NCBI GenBank assembly: GCA_019745195.1
Contig: JAIETL010000050.1
Location: forward strand, 26,410-90,409
DNA: 64,000 bases
Origin: Beijerinckiaceae bacterium
GTDB taxonomy: Bacteria > Pseudomonadota > Alphaproteobacteria > Rhizobiales > Beijerinckiaceae
Reading direction: 5' to 3'
Under the pieces are notes generated by a model. The model was not told the DNA's origin and did not search any database. It saw nothing but the letters and a program-made list of their open reading frames with translations. The translations under genes and the position numbers were made by a program. Position 1 is the stretch's first letter; every line of letters starts with the position of its first letter. This document shows positions 35,647 to 44,170 of this stretch, one piece after another.

Positions 35647-36672
35647 TCAGGTGGCGATGCCGGCAGCATGCGTCGTGACGCGCGCGCGACAGGCGGCGCG
35701 ATCGATCGGCAGCGCGCCGTCGACGCCGAAGCGGCTGACGATGAGCGAGGCCGAGACCGCTCCGAAACAGGCGGCCGTGACAGGATCGCCGGTTTCGACG
35801 AGGCCCGCGAGGAAGCCGCCGCAGAATGAGTCGCCCGCGCCGGTGGGGTCGATGGCTTCGGTCGGCAGGACCGGGACGAGGACGGGCCTGCCTGCAGTTT
35901 TGTCGAAGACCAGCGCGCCCTTCGCCCCGAGCTTGACGGCGGCCGTGCCGCGGCAGCGGGCGGCCAGCAGCGCCAGCGCCGGTTCGATCGCGACTCCCGG
36001 CAGGATGGCGCGCAGTTCGACCTCGCTCGGCAGGAAGGCGTCGACCTGCGCCAGCAGCGGTTCGAGTTCGGGCAGGGACAGCTCGGCGAGCTGCCAGCCG
36101 GCATCGAGCGTCACCACCATGCCGCGCGCGTTGAACAGCGGCAGCATGGCGTTCAAAACGACCGTGCGGCTCGGCGCAAGATGGACGCCGCGCGCGGCGA
36201 GGTAGCTCGGCGGCACCTGCGCGGGCACCATCGGATAGGTGTCGCGGAACTGAGAATAGCTCAGCTCCGACGAGACGTCGCGCCGGCGCAGCATCTCCTG
36301 CCAGCGAGCGATCTGTTCCGGGCGCAAGCGGTCGGTGGGAAAGCCGGCTTCGGCAAGCGCGCCGGGTGGGCTCGACAGGCGCTCCTGCCGGTTGCCCTCG
36401 GGATCGTAGATGAACCAGTTGCAGCTCTCGAGTTCGGCGTCATGCGTCACGACGCCATCGAGTGCGATGCCGTTATGGCGAAGCGTCTCCAGCGCCGGCT
36501 TCGGATAGGTCGAGACGGCGACGCTGACGAGGCCGACCATGTTTGCCCAGCACAGCGCGCCGACGGCGGAGTAGGCGCCGTTCCCGCCGACGCGCGCCAG
36601 CGCGACGGTCCCGTCCGACGAGATCACGTTGTCGACGGTGAGCCCGCCGACCGTGACGAGCTCAGGCGTCAC
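35647..36672 (-). CDS. PfkB-family carbohydrate kinase
   Basis: 341-residue ribokinase-type sugar kinase. The glycine pair is in ARVGGNGAYSAVGAL, and the catalytic base and anion hole are in DPTGAGDSFCGGFLAGL near the C-terminus. LVTVGGLTVDNVIS opens the fold. Its ATG overlaps the SIS-gene stop by 4 bases. PfkB next to a double-SIS protein recalls FrlD-FrlB, where the kinase phosphorylates a fructosamine and the SIS enzyme cleaves it. The length is somewhat above the usual 300 because of an insert near residues 90-180. Confidence 0.9.
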   Translation of the reverse strand: MTPELVTVGGLTVDNVISSDGTVALARVGGNGAYSAVGALCWANMVGLVSVAVSTYPKPALETLRHNGIALDGVVTHDAELESCNWFIYDPEGNRQERLSSPPGALAEAGFPTDRLRPEQIARWQEMLRRRDVSSELSYSQFRDTYPMVPAQVPPSYLAARGVHLAPSRTVVLNAMLPLFNARGMVVTLDAGWQLAELSLPELEPLLAQVDAFLPSEVELRAILPGVAIEPALALLAARCRGTAAVKLGAKGALVFDKTAGRPVLVPVLPTEAIDPTGAGDSFCGGFLAGLVETGDPVTAACFGAVSASLIVSRFGVDGALPIDRAACRARVTTHAAGIAT

Positions 36673-37817
36673 GCCGCAAGACCACCGACGGCCTGACCGC
36701 CGAGGTTGGGCGCGCCCAGCCCAAGCGCGTCGCGCGCCTTGGTGACGTGGTAGGAGAACAGGTGCAGCGGTACGCTGTAGAGCATCGGCGCGAGCTCGGC
36801 CCGCACCTTGGGCAGATGCCAGACATGGGCGGCGTAGTCGTCGAAGGCGCTCTCGCCCTGCGGCGCGAGCACGATGGTGTGGCCGCCGACGCCCTTGCCG
36901 ACGATCACCGTCTCGAGCGCGCGCTGATGGCTCGCGGCATCGGGCGCGATCACGAACATCGGGTCGCCGGCCTTCTGGGTGCGGTAGTGGTGGTACTCCT
37001 CCAGCGGGAAGGCGATGGCGTGGATCGGCGCCAGTTCCTTCAGCTTGGCCGCGCCGAAGGCGGCCGGCGCGAAATGCGGGCCGGCGCCGGCCAGCAGCAC
37101 CATGTCGGCGCGGGCCAACTCCTTGCCGAGCGCGATCGCCCGCTCTGTGAAGTCGCGCGAAACCTGATCCATCAGCGCGGGCATCGCGGCGAGGTCGGCT
37201 GCGAGCCCGGCGGCATCACCCTCACTCAGCCCGCACGCCTTCGCGATGGCGAGCGCCAGCGCGATCTTCAGCGCCATGGCGGCCGTGCTGGACTGCGTCG
37301 GCCAGCCGCCGCGCGTCGCCTGGATCAGCAGGGTGTCGGGGAATTCGCGCGTCATCGCGGAATTGGCCGAGTTCGAGAGCGCGACCGCATAGCCGCCCCT
37401 GGCGACCGCGCCGCGCAGGCCGGCCATCACCGGGGCGGTGTTGCCGCTGGAGCTCAGGCCGATCACGAGCGTGGCGTCGTCGACGGTGGCGAGCCCGTAA
37501 TGCTCGAAGTCGAAGGCCTCGTAGGGCTCGCAGACGATTCCGAGCACGCGTTCCATGGCGAGGCGCACGCCATATCCGGAAATCCAGGAATCGCCGCAGC
37601 CGATCATGACGACGCGGCGCAGCGGGCGCTCGGCGAGGTCATTGGCGATGCGGGCGATGCCCTCGGCCGCCGTCGCCAGCGTGCGCGAGATTGCCTGGCC
37701 CTGCGCCATCATCTCCTGGTTGGTCAGCTCGACCCGGCGGAAGCGCTCCGGATCGCCGGGAGCGTCCGAAGAGGATTCGCGCTTGAGGGCTTTGAATTGC
37801 TGGCTGTGGTCGACCAT
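36669..37817 (-). CDS. Double SIS-domain protein (sugar isomerase / deglycase-like)
   Basis: 382-residue protein with two SIS domains and no glutaminase domain. Domain 1 has VVMIGCGDSWISGYGVRLAME and VIGLSSSGNTAPVMAGLRGA (residues about 65-140). Domain 2 has MVLLAGAGPHFAPAAFGAAKLKELAPIHAIAFPLEEYHHYR, with the EE-x-HxR-type segment seen in GlmS isomerase domains and FrlB/AgaS-like deglycases or deaminases. It is the first gene of a three-gene operon divergent from a DeoR regulator. Likely substrate: a phosphorylated amino sugar or Amadori compound (inference). Confidence 0.86.
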   Translation of the reverse strand: MVDHSQQFKALKRESSSDAPGDPERFRRVELTNQEMMAQGQAISRTLATAAEGIARIANDLAERPLRRVVMIGCGDSWISGYGVRLAMERVLGIVCEPYEAFDFEHYGLATVDDATLVIGLSSSGNTAPVMAGLRGAVARGGYAVALSNSANSAMTREFPDTLLIQATRGGWPTQSSTAAMALKIALALAIAKACGLSEGDAAGLAADLAAMPALMDQVSRDFTERAIALGKELARADMVLLAGAGPHFAPAAFGAAKLKELAPIHAIAFPLEEYHHYRTQKAGDPMFVIAPDAASHQRALETVIVGKGVGGHTIVLAPQGESAFDDYAAHVWHLPKVRAELAPMLYSVPLHLFSYHVTKARDALGLGAPNLGGQAVGGLAA

Positions 37818-37881
37818 GGTCGTGTCTATCCTGTCGCTGGTCCGTCGATGGCGCGCCATGCAGGTCGGCCATGGGGCTGAC

Positions 37882-37909
37882 TTTCGATATTCTTCATTTT
37901 AGTCTGAAA
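37882..37909. promoter_or_regulatory. Candidate DeoR operator 1 (SIS/regulator divergent promoter)
   Basis: TTTCGATATTCT, a nine-base spacer, then TCTGAAA. The same two halves recur at 38800-38822 in front of the binding-protein gene. The region is AT-rich against a GC-rich background and lies between the divergent SIS and DeoR starts. Operator function is inferred from placement and repetition. Confidence 0.5.
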
Positions 37910-37934
37910 CGCAAGAAGCAACGAAACGCCCAGC

Positions 37935-38750
37935 ATGAGCCAGACGCAACCCTCTTCCGACCTCGCGATCGGCCGCCCGTCGCCGCGCCATGAGCGCATT
38001 CTCGACATGCTCAAGGCCCGTGGCGTGGTGGAAGTCACCACGCTGGCCGAGGCGCTCGGCGTCTCGGCGGTGACGATCCGCGCCGATCTCGACGCGCTGG
38101 AGAAGCGCCGCCTGATCAGGCGCATCAGAGGCGGCGCCATGGCGCTGCGCCCGGCCCGGTTCGAGCGTCCGGCCGATCTGCCGAGCCAGACCTTCTCCGC
38201 CGAGAAGGAGGCGATCGCGGATCTCGCGGCCAGCCTCGTGCGGGACGGCGAAACCATCATCCTCGATGCCGGCACGACCACGCTGGCGCTGGCGCAGGCG
38301 CTGCCGAAAGGGTTGACCGACGTGGTCGTCGTCACCAACGGACTCGCCATCGCGGCGGCGCTGGAAAGCCATCCGGGCATCACGGTGATCGTCACAGGCG
38401 GTCGGCTCAAGCGCGGCGGGCGCAACGCCGCATCGCGCAGCCTGATCTCGCCCTTCGGCACGCATCTGCTGCGCGAGATCAATGCCGACGTCGCCTTCCT
38501 GTGCTGCGCCGGCGTCGATGCGGCCCGCGGCTTCACCAACGGCAACTGGGACGAGGCCGAGATCAAGCAGGCGATGATCGCTGCGGCACTGCGCGTCATC
38601 GTCGTCGCCGACCACGGCAAGATCGGCCATGTCGGCAGCGCGCGGATCGCCCCGCTCGACCAGGTCGACCTGCTGGTCACCGACAGCGGCGCGCCGGCCG
38701 CCGACATCCAGGCTCTGGAGGCGGCGGGGCTGCGGGTCGTCGTGGCGTAA
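37935..38750 (+). CDS. DeoR/GlpR-family transcriptional regulator
   Basis: 271-residue repressor. The N-terminal DeoR helix-turn-helix is RHERILDMLKARGVVEVTTLAEALGVSAVTIRADLDALEKRRLIRRIRGGA. The sugar-phosphate sensing domain has DGETIILDAGTTTLALAQALP, VVTNGLAIAAAL, TGGRLKRGGRNA, and VADHGKIGHVG. Members sense phosphorylated sugars, matching the kinase and SIS genes it diverges from. Similar motifs on both sides (37882-37909 and 38800-38822) suggest it controls the SIS operon, itself and the transporter operon. Confidence 0.92.
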   Translation: MSQTQPSSDLAIGRPSPRHERILDMLKARGVVEVTTLAEALGVSAVTIRADLDALEKRRLIRRIRGGAMALRPARFERPADLPSQTFSAEKEAIADLAASLVRDGETIILDAGTTTLALAQALPKGLTDVVVVTNGLAIAAALESHPGITVIVTGGRLKRGGRNAASRSLISPFGTHLLREINADVAFLCCAGVDAARGFTNGNWDEAEIKQAMIAAALRVIVVADHGKIGHVGSARIAPLDQVDLLVTDSGAPAADIQALEAAGLRVVVA

Positions 38751-38799
38751 GCGGCGCGAAAATCATCCCCTCTTGACTAAGTTTTACGCTTGCGGAAGG

Positions 38800-38822
38800 T
38801 TTCGATTATTCTCAATCTGAAA
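38800..38822. promoter_or_regulatory. Candidate DeoR operator 2 (transporter operon promoter)
   Basis: TTTCGATTATTCT, a short spacer, then TCTGAAA, echoing the motif at 37882-37909 with a shorter spacer. It lies 80 bases before the start of the binding-protein gene at 38902. Confidence 0.5.
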
Positions 38823-38901
38823 GATATCCATCGCTGGATCGAAACCTTGCGCTGAGCCTCGGCGGAACCTGCCCGGCCAGAGCCAACAAGGAGGCCGTCT
38901 C

Positions 38902-39942
38902 ATGAAGACCCTGTCCCGACGCCTGTTTCTCGGCGCGGCCACCGGAGCCGCCATCGCTGCCCCCTCCGTCCTGCGGGCGCAGGCCCGCGAACTGGTGATG
39001 ATCGGCTATGGCAGCGCCCAGGACGATCCGCTGAAGCGGGCCGGCGCGGAGCTGGCCAAGCGGCATCCCGGCGTCTCGCTGCGGGTCATCGGCGGCCTCT
39101 CGGCCGAGGCGATTGCCCAGATCAAGGCGGCGCGCGGCGCATCCCCTTACGATTTCGCCGTGATGGGCTCGCCCGCGATCATCAACGCGGTCGACGAGGG
39201 CGTGCTCGAAAAGCTCGACATGGCGAAAATTCCCAACATCAAGAATGTCGACGAGCGCTTCATCCCCTATGCCTACGGCATGGGCGCGCCGATCAGCTAT
39301 GCCGGCATCGGCATCGCCTACAACAAGCAGATGGTGCCCAATCCGCCCAAGACCTGGGCCGACCTCTGGAAGCCGGAATATGCCGGCAAGATCGGCGTCT
39401 CGCGGCCGCAGTCCAATCTCGGCCTCGCCTGCGTCTCTATCGCGGCGGCCGCCTTCGGCAAGCCCGATTCCGACACCGATTTCGGCCTCGCAAAGTGGAA
39501 GGAGCTGAAGCCGCTGGTCGGGCGCACGCCCGGCCTGCTGCAGCAGATGCTGGAGCGCGGCGAGATCGGGCTCTGCCCGCTCTGGCACGACAACACCGGC
39601 ATCGCGGTGGCGAGCGGGCTGCCGCTCGGCTACGCCAAGGTCACCGGTCCCGGCCCGCTGATCCTGCCGACGATGATCGTCCAGTTCACGCGCACGGCCC
39701 ACAGCGCGCTGATCCACGAATTCGCCGACATCTTGCTCACCACCGAGAGCCAGAACTTCGCGGCCCAGCCGCCCTATTATTTCGGCACCACGGTGAAGGG
39801 CATCGTCGCGCCGGCGGGCGCCGCAGCCTACCTGCCTTCCACGCCCGAGGAGGTCGCCTCGATGGTCTCGGTCGACTGGCCCAAGGTCGCGCCGAACCGC
39901 GGCAAGATCGTCGAGGCCTTCGACCGGATGTTCGCAGGGTGA
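38902..39942 (+). CDS. ABC importer binding protein, Tat-exported (PotD/SBP family 1-like)
   Basis: 346-residue periplasmic binding protein. The leader MKTLSRRLFLGAATGAAIAAPSVLRAQA has a twin-arginine motif (SRRLFLG), so it is probably exported folded by Tat. The core resembles spermidine/putrescine or iron-type binding proteins: LVMIGYGSAQDDPLKRAGAELAKRHPG, MGAPISYAGIGIAYNKQMVPNPPKTWADLWKPEYAGKIG. Its stop overlaps the ATPase GTG start. A DeoR-like operator motif lies upstream. Substrate unknown; by context a sugar amine or amide. Confidence 0.88.
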   Translation: MKTLSRRLFLGAATGAAIAAPSVLRAQARELVMIGYGSAQDDPLKRAGAELAKRHPGVSLRVIGGLSAEAIAQIKAARGASPYDFAVMGSPAIINAVDEGVLEKLDMAKIPNIKNVDERFIPYAYGMGAPISYAGIGIAYNKQMVPNPPKTWADLWKPEYAGKIGVSRPQSNLGLACVSIAAAAFGKPDSDTDFGLAKWKELKPLVGRTPGLLQQMLERGEIGLCPLWHDNTGIAVASGLPLGYAKVTGPGPLILPTMIVQFTRTAHSALIHEFADILLTTESQNFAAQPPYYFGTTVKGIVAPAGAAAYLPSTPEEVASMVSVDWPKVAPNRGKIVEAFDRMFAG

Positions 39943-41030
39943 GCGAGGCCGGCGTTTTGTCTTCCACGACCGGAGCGGCGCAGGCCGCCCCGGTCGTCGC
40001 GATCTGCAAGGCGGTCAAGCGTTTCGGCGGCCTGACCGTGCTGGACGATTGCTCGCTCACGGCGCAGGAAGGCGAAATCCTGACGCTGCTCGGGCCGTCC
40101 GGCTGCGGCAAGACCACGCTGCTGCGTTGCATCGCGGGCTTCCTGACGCCCGATTCCGGCGAGATTCTGATCGACGGGCGCGACACCATTCCCGTGCCGG
40201 TCAACCGGCGCTCGGTCGGCGTCGTGTTCCAGAGCTATGCGCTGTTTCCCCATCTCAGCGTGGCGAAGAACGTCGCCTACGGCCTGCGCATGCGGGCTAC
40301 GCCGGCCGCCGAGATCGCGACCCGGGTCAAGGCCGCGCTCGCCACCGTCTCGCTGACCGGCTTCGAGGAGCGCTATCCGAGCCAGCTTTCGGGCGGGCAG
40401 CAGCAGCGCGTCGCCATCGCCCGCGTGCTGGTGCTGGAGCCGCGCGTGCTGCTGCTCGACGAGCCGTTCAACGCGCTCGACGCAAAACTGCGCGGCACGA
40501 TGCAGATGGAGATGCGCCACCTCATCAAGCGGCTCGGCATCACCGCCGTGTTCGTCACGCATGACCAGGAAGAAGCGCTGACGATGAGCGACCGGATCGC
40601 GGTGATGCGCGCCGGCCGGATTGAGCAGCTCGGCACGCCCGAGGAGATTTTCGACCGGCCGCAAAGCGCCTATGTCGCCGATTTCGTCGGGGCCTCGAAT
40701 TTCTGGGAGGGCGTCGCCCATGCCGGCCGTGTCGCGCTGCCTGATGGCCAGAGCGTCGCGACCGCGCTCGACGGGCCGGTGCGGGTGATGCTGCGGCCGC
40801 ATAATCTCGTGCTGCGCGCTGTCGGCGGCGAGGCTGCGGCGTGGGACGGCACGATCCGCTTTCGTCGCCATATCGGCGCGCTGATGGAATACGAGATCGA
40901 GGTCGCTGGCGGCCGCATGCTGCGGGCGGTGGCGCTGAGGGACGACACCATCGCCGCGTTGGCCGGCGGCGACCGGGTTTCGCTCGGCGTCCGGGACGCG
41001 GCGGCCTGCGTCGCCTTCCCGCCGGCATGA
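39939..41030 (+). CDS. ABC importer ATPase (PotA-like)
   Basis: 363-residue ATPase with GTG start in the preceding stop (GTGA). Walker A is GPSGCGKTT, Q-loop FQSYALFPH, signature LSGGQQQR, Walker B VLLLDEPFNALD and H-loop FVTHDQEEAL. The C-terminal TOBE domain (SNFWEGVAHAGRVAL ... VRVMLRPHNLVL) is typical of PotA/FbpC/MalK-type importers. It pairs with the two permeases that follow, although a family D repeat interrupts the operon after it. Confidence 0.92.
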   Translation: MSEAGVLSSTTGAAQAAPVVAICKAVKRFGGLTVLDDCSLTAQEGEILTLLGPSGCGKTTLLRCIAGFLTPDSGEILIDGRDTIPVPVNRRSVGVVFQSYALFPHLSVAKNVAYGLRMRATPAAEIATRVKAALATVSLTGFEERYPSQLSGGQQQRVAIARVLVLEPRVLLLDEPFNALDAKLRGTMQMEMRHLIKRLGITAVFVTHDQEEALTMSDRIAVMRAGRIEQLGTPEEIFDRPQSAYVADFVGASNFWEGVAHAGRVALPDGQSVATALDGPVRVMLRPHNLVLRAVGGEAAAWDGTIRFRRHIGALMEYEIEVAGGRMLRAVALRDDTIAALAGGDRVSLGVRDAAACVAFPPA

Positions 41031-41079
41031 CGGGCGCGCGATCGATGGTTCAATGCTCTGTGGCGCGACATCGGCCATT

Positions 41080-41207
41080 CCCCTCCCCCCGCTTGCGGTG
41101 GGGAGGGTTAGGGTGGGGGGGCGTAAAGCCAGAGCGCTACCGCCAATCGTCTCGCCCGGTCGGACTGCCCCCCACCCCGTCCCTCCCCACCGCAAGCGGG
41201 GGGAGGG
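41080..41207. repeat. Palindromic element family D, copy 2
   Basis: Arms CCCCTCCCCCCGCTTGCGGT and ACCGCAAGCGGGGGGAGGG are inverted copies separated by about 70 bases. An inner pair, GGGAGGGTTAGGGTGGGGGG and CCCCCCACCCCGTCCC, continues the stem. It splits the transporter operon between ATPase and first permease. Confidence 0.88.
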
Positions 41208-41253
41208 AGCGGCTGGCGTCGCGCCCTGTTGATCGTGGCCGGACCTCCGCGCC

Positions 41254-42159
41254 ATGAACTCGAAGCCGCTGCATATCCGACTCTTCGACGAGGTCTTCTC
41301 GGGCACTGGCATCTGGCCGGCCGTGCCGGCGATCATCGTGCTGACAGTCGTCGCCGTCATTCCCTTCGGCGTGCTGCTTTCGCTCGGCTTCTCCGACATC
41401 GTCGTCTCGCGCGGCGTCATCGTCTCGCAGGAACTCTCGCTGCGTCATCTCGCCACCGCGCTGGCCGACCCGCTCTACCACACCACCTTCCAGCGCTCGA
41501 TCACGCTGGCGCTGACCACCACGTTCTTCTGCACGCTGCTCGGCTTCCCCGTCGCCTATCTGTTCCTGATCGGCGGGCCATGGGTCCGGCGCATCATCCT
41601 CGTGCTGACGATCGCGCCGATCCTGACCAGCGGCATCGTGCGCACCTATGCCTGGATCGTCATCCTGGGCGGGCGCGGCGTGGTCAACGGCGTGCTGATG
41701 GATCTGGGCCTGATCTCCGCGCCGCTCCGGATCATCAACACGCCCTGGGCTGTCGTGATCGGGATGGTTCAGATCCACCTGCCGATCATGATCCTGCCGC
41801 TGATCGCGGTGATGAGCCGGCACGACAGACGGCTCGACGAGGCTTCGGCCAATCTCGGCGCGAGCCGGCTCGGCACGCTTCGCCACGTCATCCTGCCGCT
41901 CAGCGTGCCGGGCCTGGGCACCGGCGCGTCGCTCGTCTTCACGCTGAGCTACACCACCTTCGTCGTCCCGCAGCTTCTGGGCGGCGGCAACTATCTCAAT
42001 GCCGCGACGATGATCTACGAGCAGGTGGTCTATTCGCTGGAATGGAGCAAGGGCGCGGTGACGGCGATGATCCTGATGGCGACCTGCTTGATCGTGCTCG
42101 CATTGTTCGCCTGGATGACGCATCTGGCGACAGGCTGGACGCGGGTGGCGCAGCGATGA
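41254..42159 (+). CDS. ABC importer permease (PotB-like)
   Basis: 301-residue inner-membrane subunit. It has about six helices (WPAVPAIIVLTVVAVIPFGVLLSLGF onward) and the EAA loop LDEASANLGASRLGTLRHVILPLSVPGLGTG. SGIVRTYAWIVILGGRGVVNGVLMDLGL is typical of PotB. It overlaps the second permease by 4 bases. It works with the Tat-exported binding protein and the PotA-like ATPase. Confidence 0.92.
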   Translation: MNSKPLHIRLFDEVFSGTGIWPAVPAIIVLTVVAVIPFGVLLSLGFSDIVVSRGVIVSQELSLRHLATALADPLYHTTFQRSITLALTTTFFCTLLGFPVAYLFLIGGPWVRRIILVLTIAPILTSGIVRTYAWIVILGGRGVVNGVLMDLGLISAPLRIINTPWAVVIGMVQIHLPIMILPLIAVMSRHDRRLDEASANLGASRLGTLRHVILPLSVPGLGTGASLVFTLSYTTFVVPQLLGGGNYLNAATMIYEQVVYSLEWSKGAVTAMILMATCLIVLALFAWMTHLATGWTRVAQR

Positions 42160-42968
42160 GGCTCGATCGCGCCGAGATCATGGACAGGCTGGGCGTCGGC
42201 GTCATCGTCGCGCTGGCGATCTTCGCGCTGGCGCTGCTGCTGCTGCCGGCGGTGATCGTCGTCGTCATGTCCTTCGACACGCGCGGCTACATCTCGTTCC
42301 CGCCGGCCGGCTTCACGCTGGACTGGTATCGAAAAGTCTTCGAACAGCCCGTGCTGACGACCGCGATGTGGACCTCGATCAAGGTCGGGCTCTACGTCAC
42401 GGCGATCTGTATCCTGCTCGGCGTGCCGACCGCGCTCGCCTGCGTGCGCGGCGATTTCCGGGGCGCGACCGCGCTCTCGGTCTTCGTGCTGGTGCCGCAT
42501 ATGGTGCCGGGCATCGTGCTCGGCGTTGCGGTGCTGTTCTCCGGCGCGTTGCTCGGCATCGGCCCCTCGATCTGGCTGCAGTCGATCGCCCTGTCCTGCT
42601 ACGTCATGGCGGTGATGGTGCGCACCGTGATGGCGCGCCTCCAGAAGCTCGACCCGCTGCTGGAGCAGGCCTCGGCCAATCTCGGCGCGAGCCGCTGGCA
42701 GACCTTCCGCACGATCACCTTCCCGCTGCTGCTGCCGGCGATCATGGCCGGGGCGGTGTTCACCTTCATCGAGGGCTTCGACAATCTCTCGGTGACGATC
42801 TTCACCCATGGCTATCGCGACCGGCCGCTGCCGATCGAACTTCTGGCCATCGTGCAGAACACCAATTCGCCGCTGGTCGCGGCCGTCTCGAGCGTCCAGA
42901 TCCTGCTCGCCATGCTGGCGCTGGCGGCGATCTCGCTGACGATCGGCCTCGACCGGGTGAACGAGTGA
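42156..42968 (+). CDS. ABC importer permease (PotC-like)
   Basis: 270-residue second permease. The first helix is GVGVIVALAIFALALLLLPAVIVVVMSF, followed by FPPAGFTLDWYRKVFEQPV, the PotC-like periplasmic stretch. The EAA loop is LLEQASANLGASRWQTFRTITFPLLLPAIMAG. ATG 42156 is coupled to the PotB-like stop (ATGA); the much longer in-frame opening upstream lies within that gene. The end LDRVNE follows a final helix. Confidence 0.92.
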   Translation: MRLDRAEIMDRLGVGVIVALAIFALALLLLPAVIVVVMSFDTRGYISFPPAGFTLDWYRKVFEQPVLTTAMWTSIKVGLYVTAICILLGVPTALACVRGDFRGATALSVFVLVPHMVPGIVLGVAVLFSGALLGIGPSIWLQSIALSCYVMAVMVRTVMARLQKLDPLLEQASANLGASRWQTFRTITFPLLLPAIMAGAVFTFIEGFDNLSVTIFTHGYRDRPLPIELLAIVQNTNSPLVAAVSSVQILLAMLALAAISLTIGLDRVNE

Positions 42969-42989
42969 GGGCGGTTATGAGCACTCACC

Positions 42990-43097
42990 GCCCTCATCCT
43001 GAGGAGCAAGCGGAGCTTGCGTCTCGAAAGATGCTCCAGATGGCGGAGGCTGGACCATCCTTCGAGACACCGCTTCGCGGCTCCTCAGGATGAGGGC
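42990..43097. repeat. Palindromic element family C, copy 2
   Basis: Arms GCCCTCATCCTGAGGAGC and GGCTCCTCAGGATGAGGGC, with inner GTCTCGAAAGATG and CATCCTTCGAGAC. It lies between the last permease and the deacetylase gene. Confidence 0.92.
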
Positions 43098-43115
43098 TGA
43101 GAGGGGGCTGGAACG

Positions 43116-44066
43116 ATGAGCGAACGCGACCTCCTCGGCTATGGCGGCGTCTGGCCCGATTTCGCCTGGCCGAACGGGGCGCGGCTGGCCGTCTCTGTCG
43201 TCGTCAATTTCGAGGAAGGCGCGGAGCTGCAGGTCGGCGACGGCGATGCGCGCTCGGAGGCCACGGGCGAGGTGATCAGCGTCGTGCCGGCGGGCAAGCG
43301 CGACCAGGGCCAGGAGCAGATCTTCGGCTACGGCACGCGCGCCGGGCTCTGGCGCATGCTGGGCGCACTCGACGAGACCGGGATCGGCTCGACCTTCCTG
43401 TTCTGCGGCCGCGCGGTCGAGCGCCTGCCGCAACTCGCCGCGGAAGTGACGGCGCGCGGGCACGAGGCGGCCGTCCATGGCTGGCGCTGGCGGCCGCATG
43501 CCGACTACGACAATGCGGAAGACGAGGCGGCCGATCTCGACCGATGCGTGTCCGTGATCCGCGAGGCGACGGGCGCGACGCCGGTCGGCTTCTTCTGCCG
43601 GGGCGGCGAGAGCCCCTGGACGCGGGAACTGCTGGCGCAGCGCGGCTTCCTCTACACCTCGAACGGGTTCGACGACGATCTGCCCTATTGGGACCACGCG
43701 TCCTCGCGCCCCCTGCTGGTCGTGCCCTATGCGCTCGATAGCAACGACATGAAGTTCTTCCATCCAAACGGTTTTGTCCGCGCCCAGGAGATGGTCGACT
43801 ACGTCGCGGACGCGCTCGACGTGCTGGAGGCGGAAGCCGCGCGCGGTTTGCCGCGGCTGCTGAACATTGGCTTCCATCTGCGCATCTGCGGCCGGCCGGC
43901 GCGCTTCGCCGCCTTCCGCGACATCCTCTGGCTGCTGGCGGCGCGGCGCGAGCGGCTCTGGATCGCCTCGCGGGCGGAGATCGCCAGGGCCTTTGCAAGG
44001 GCGGCTCCGGCCGTGGCCGAGACGACGACGGCGGAGGTGACGCAGTTTCGCCCGTTGGCGCGGTAG
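43116..44066 (+). CDS. Polysaccharide deacetylase-like protein, PuuE allantoinase type (paralogue 1)
   Basis: 316-residue NodB-fold hydrolase. LLGYGGVWPDFAWPNGARLAVSVVVNFEEGAELQVGDGD matches the PuuE start, and the probable metal site lies in EAAVHGWRWRPHADY. FFCRGGESPWTRELLAQRGFLYTSNGFDDDLPYW is the PuuE-like middle. PuuE opens allantoin in purine breakdown; this copy is more divergent than the one at 46898-47806, so it may act on another cyclic amide or N-acyl group. It follows the ABC importer and is probably part of that pathway. Confidence 0.85.
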   Translation: MSERDLLGYGGVWPDFAWPNGARLAVSVVVNFEEGAELQVGDGDARSEATGEVISVVPAGKRDQGQEQIFGYGTRAGLWRMLGALDETGIGSTFLFCGRAVERLPQLAAEVTARGHEAAVHGWRWRPHADYDNAEDEAADLDRCVSVIREATGATPVGFFCRGGESPWTRELLAQRGFLYTSNGFDDDLPYWDHASSRPLLVVPYALDSNDMKFFHPNGFVRAQEMVDYVADALDVLEAEAARGLPRLLNIGFHLRICGRPARFAAFRDILWLLAARRERLWIASRAEIARAFARAAPAVAETTTAEVTQFRPLAR

Positions 44067-44089
44067 CACGCCGGGCTGCCAACCCTCAC

Positions 44090-44170
44090 CGTCATTGCGA
44101 GCGCAGCGAAGCAATCCAGAGCCGCGCGCTCTACGCCCCCCTGGATTGCTTCGCTGCGCTCGCAAAGACG
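44090..44170. repeat. Palindromic element family A, copy 5 (enters a coding region)
   Basis: CGTCATTGCGAGCGCAGCG and CGCTGCGCTCGCAAAGACG arms with the GAAGCAATCCAG core. It lies between converging genes and overlaps the 3' end of the amidohydrolase gene at 44131-45696, supplying its last 12 codons and stop. Confidence 0.92.
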
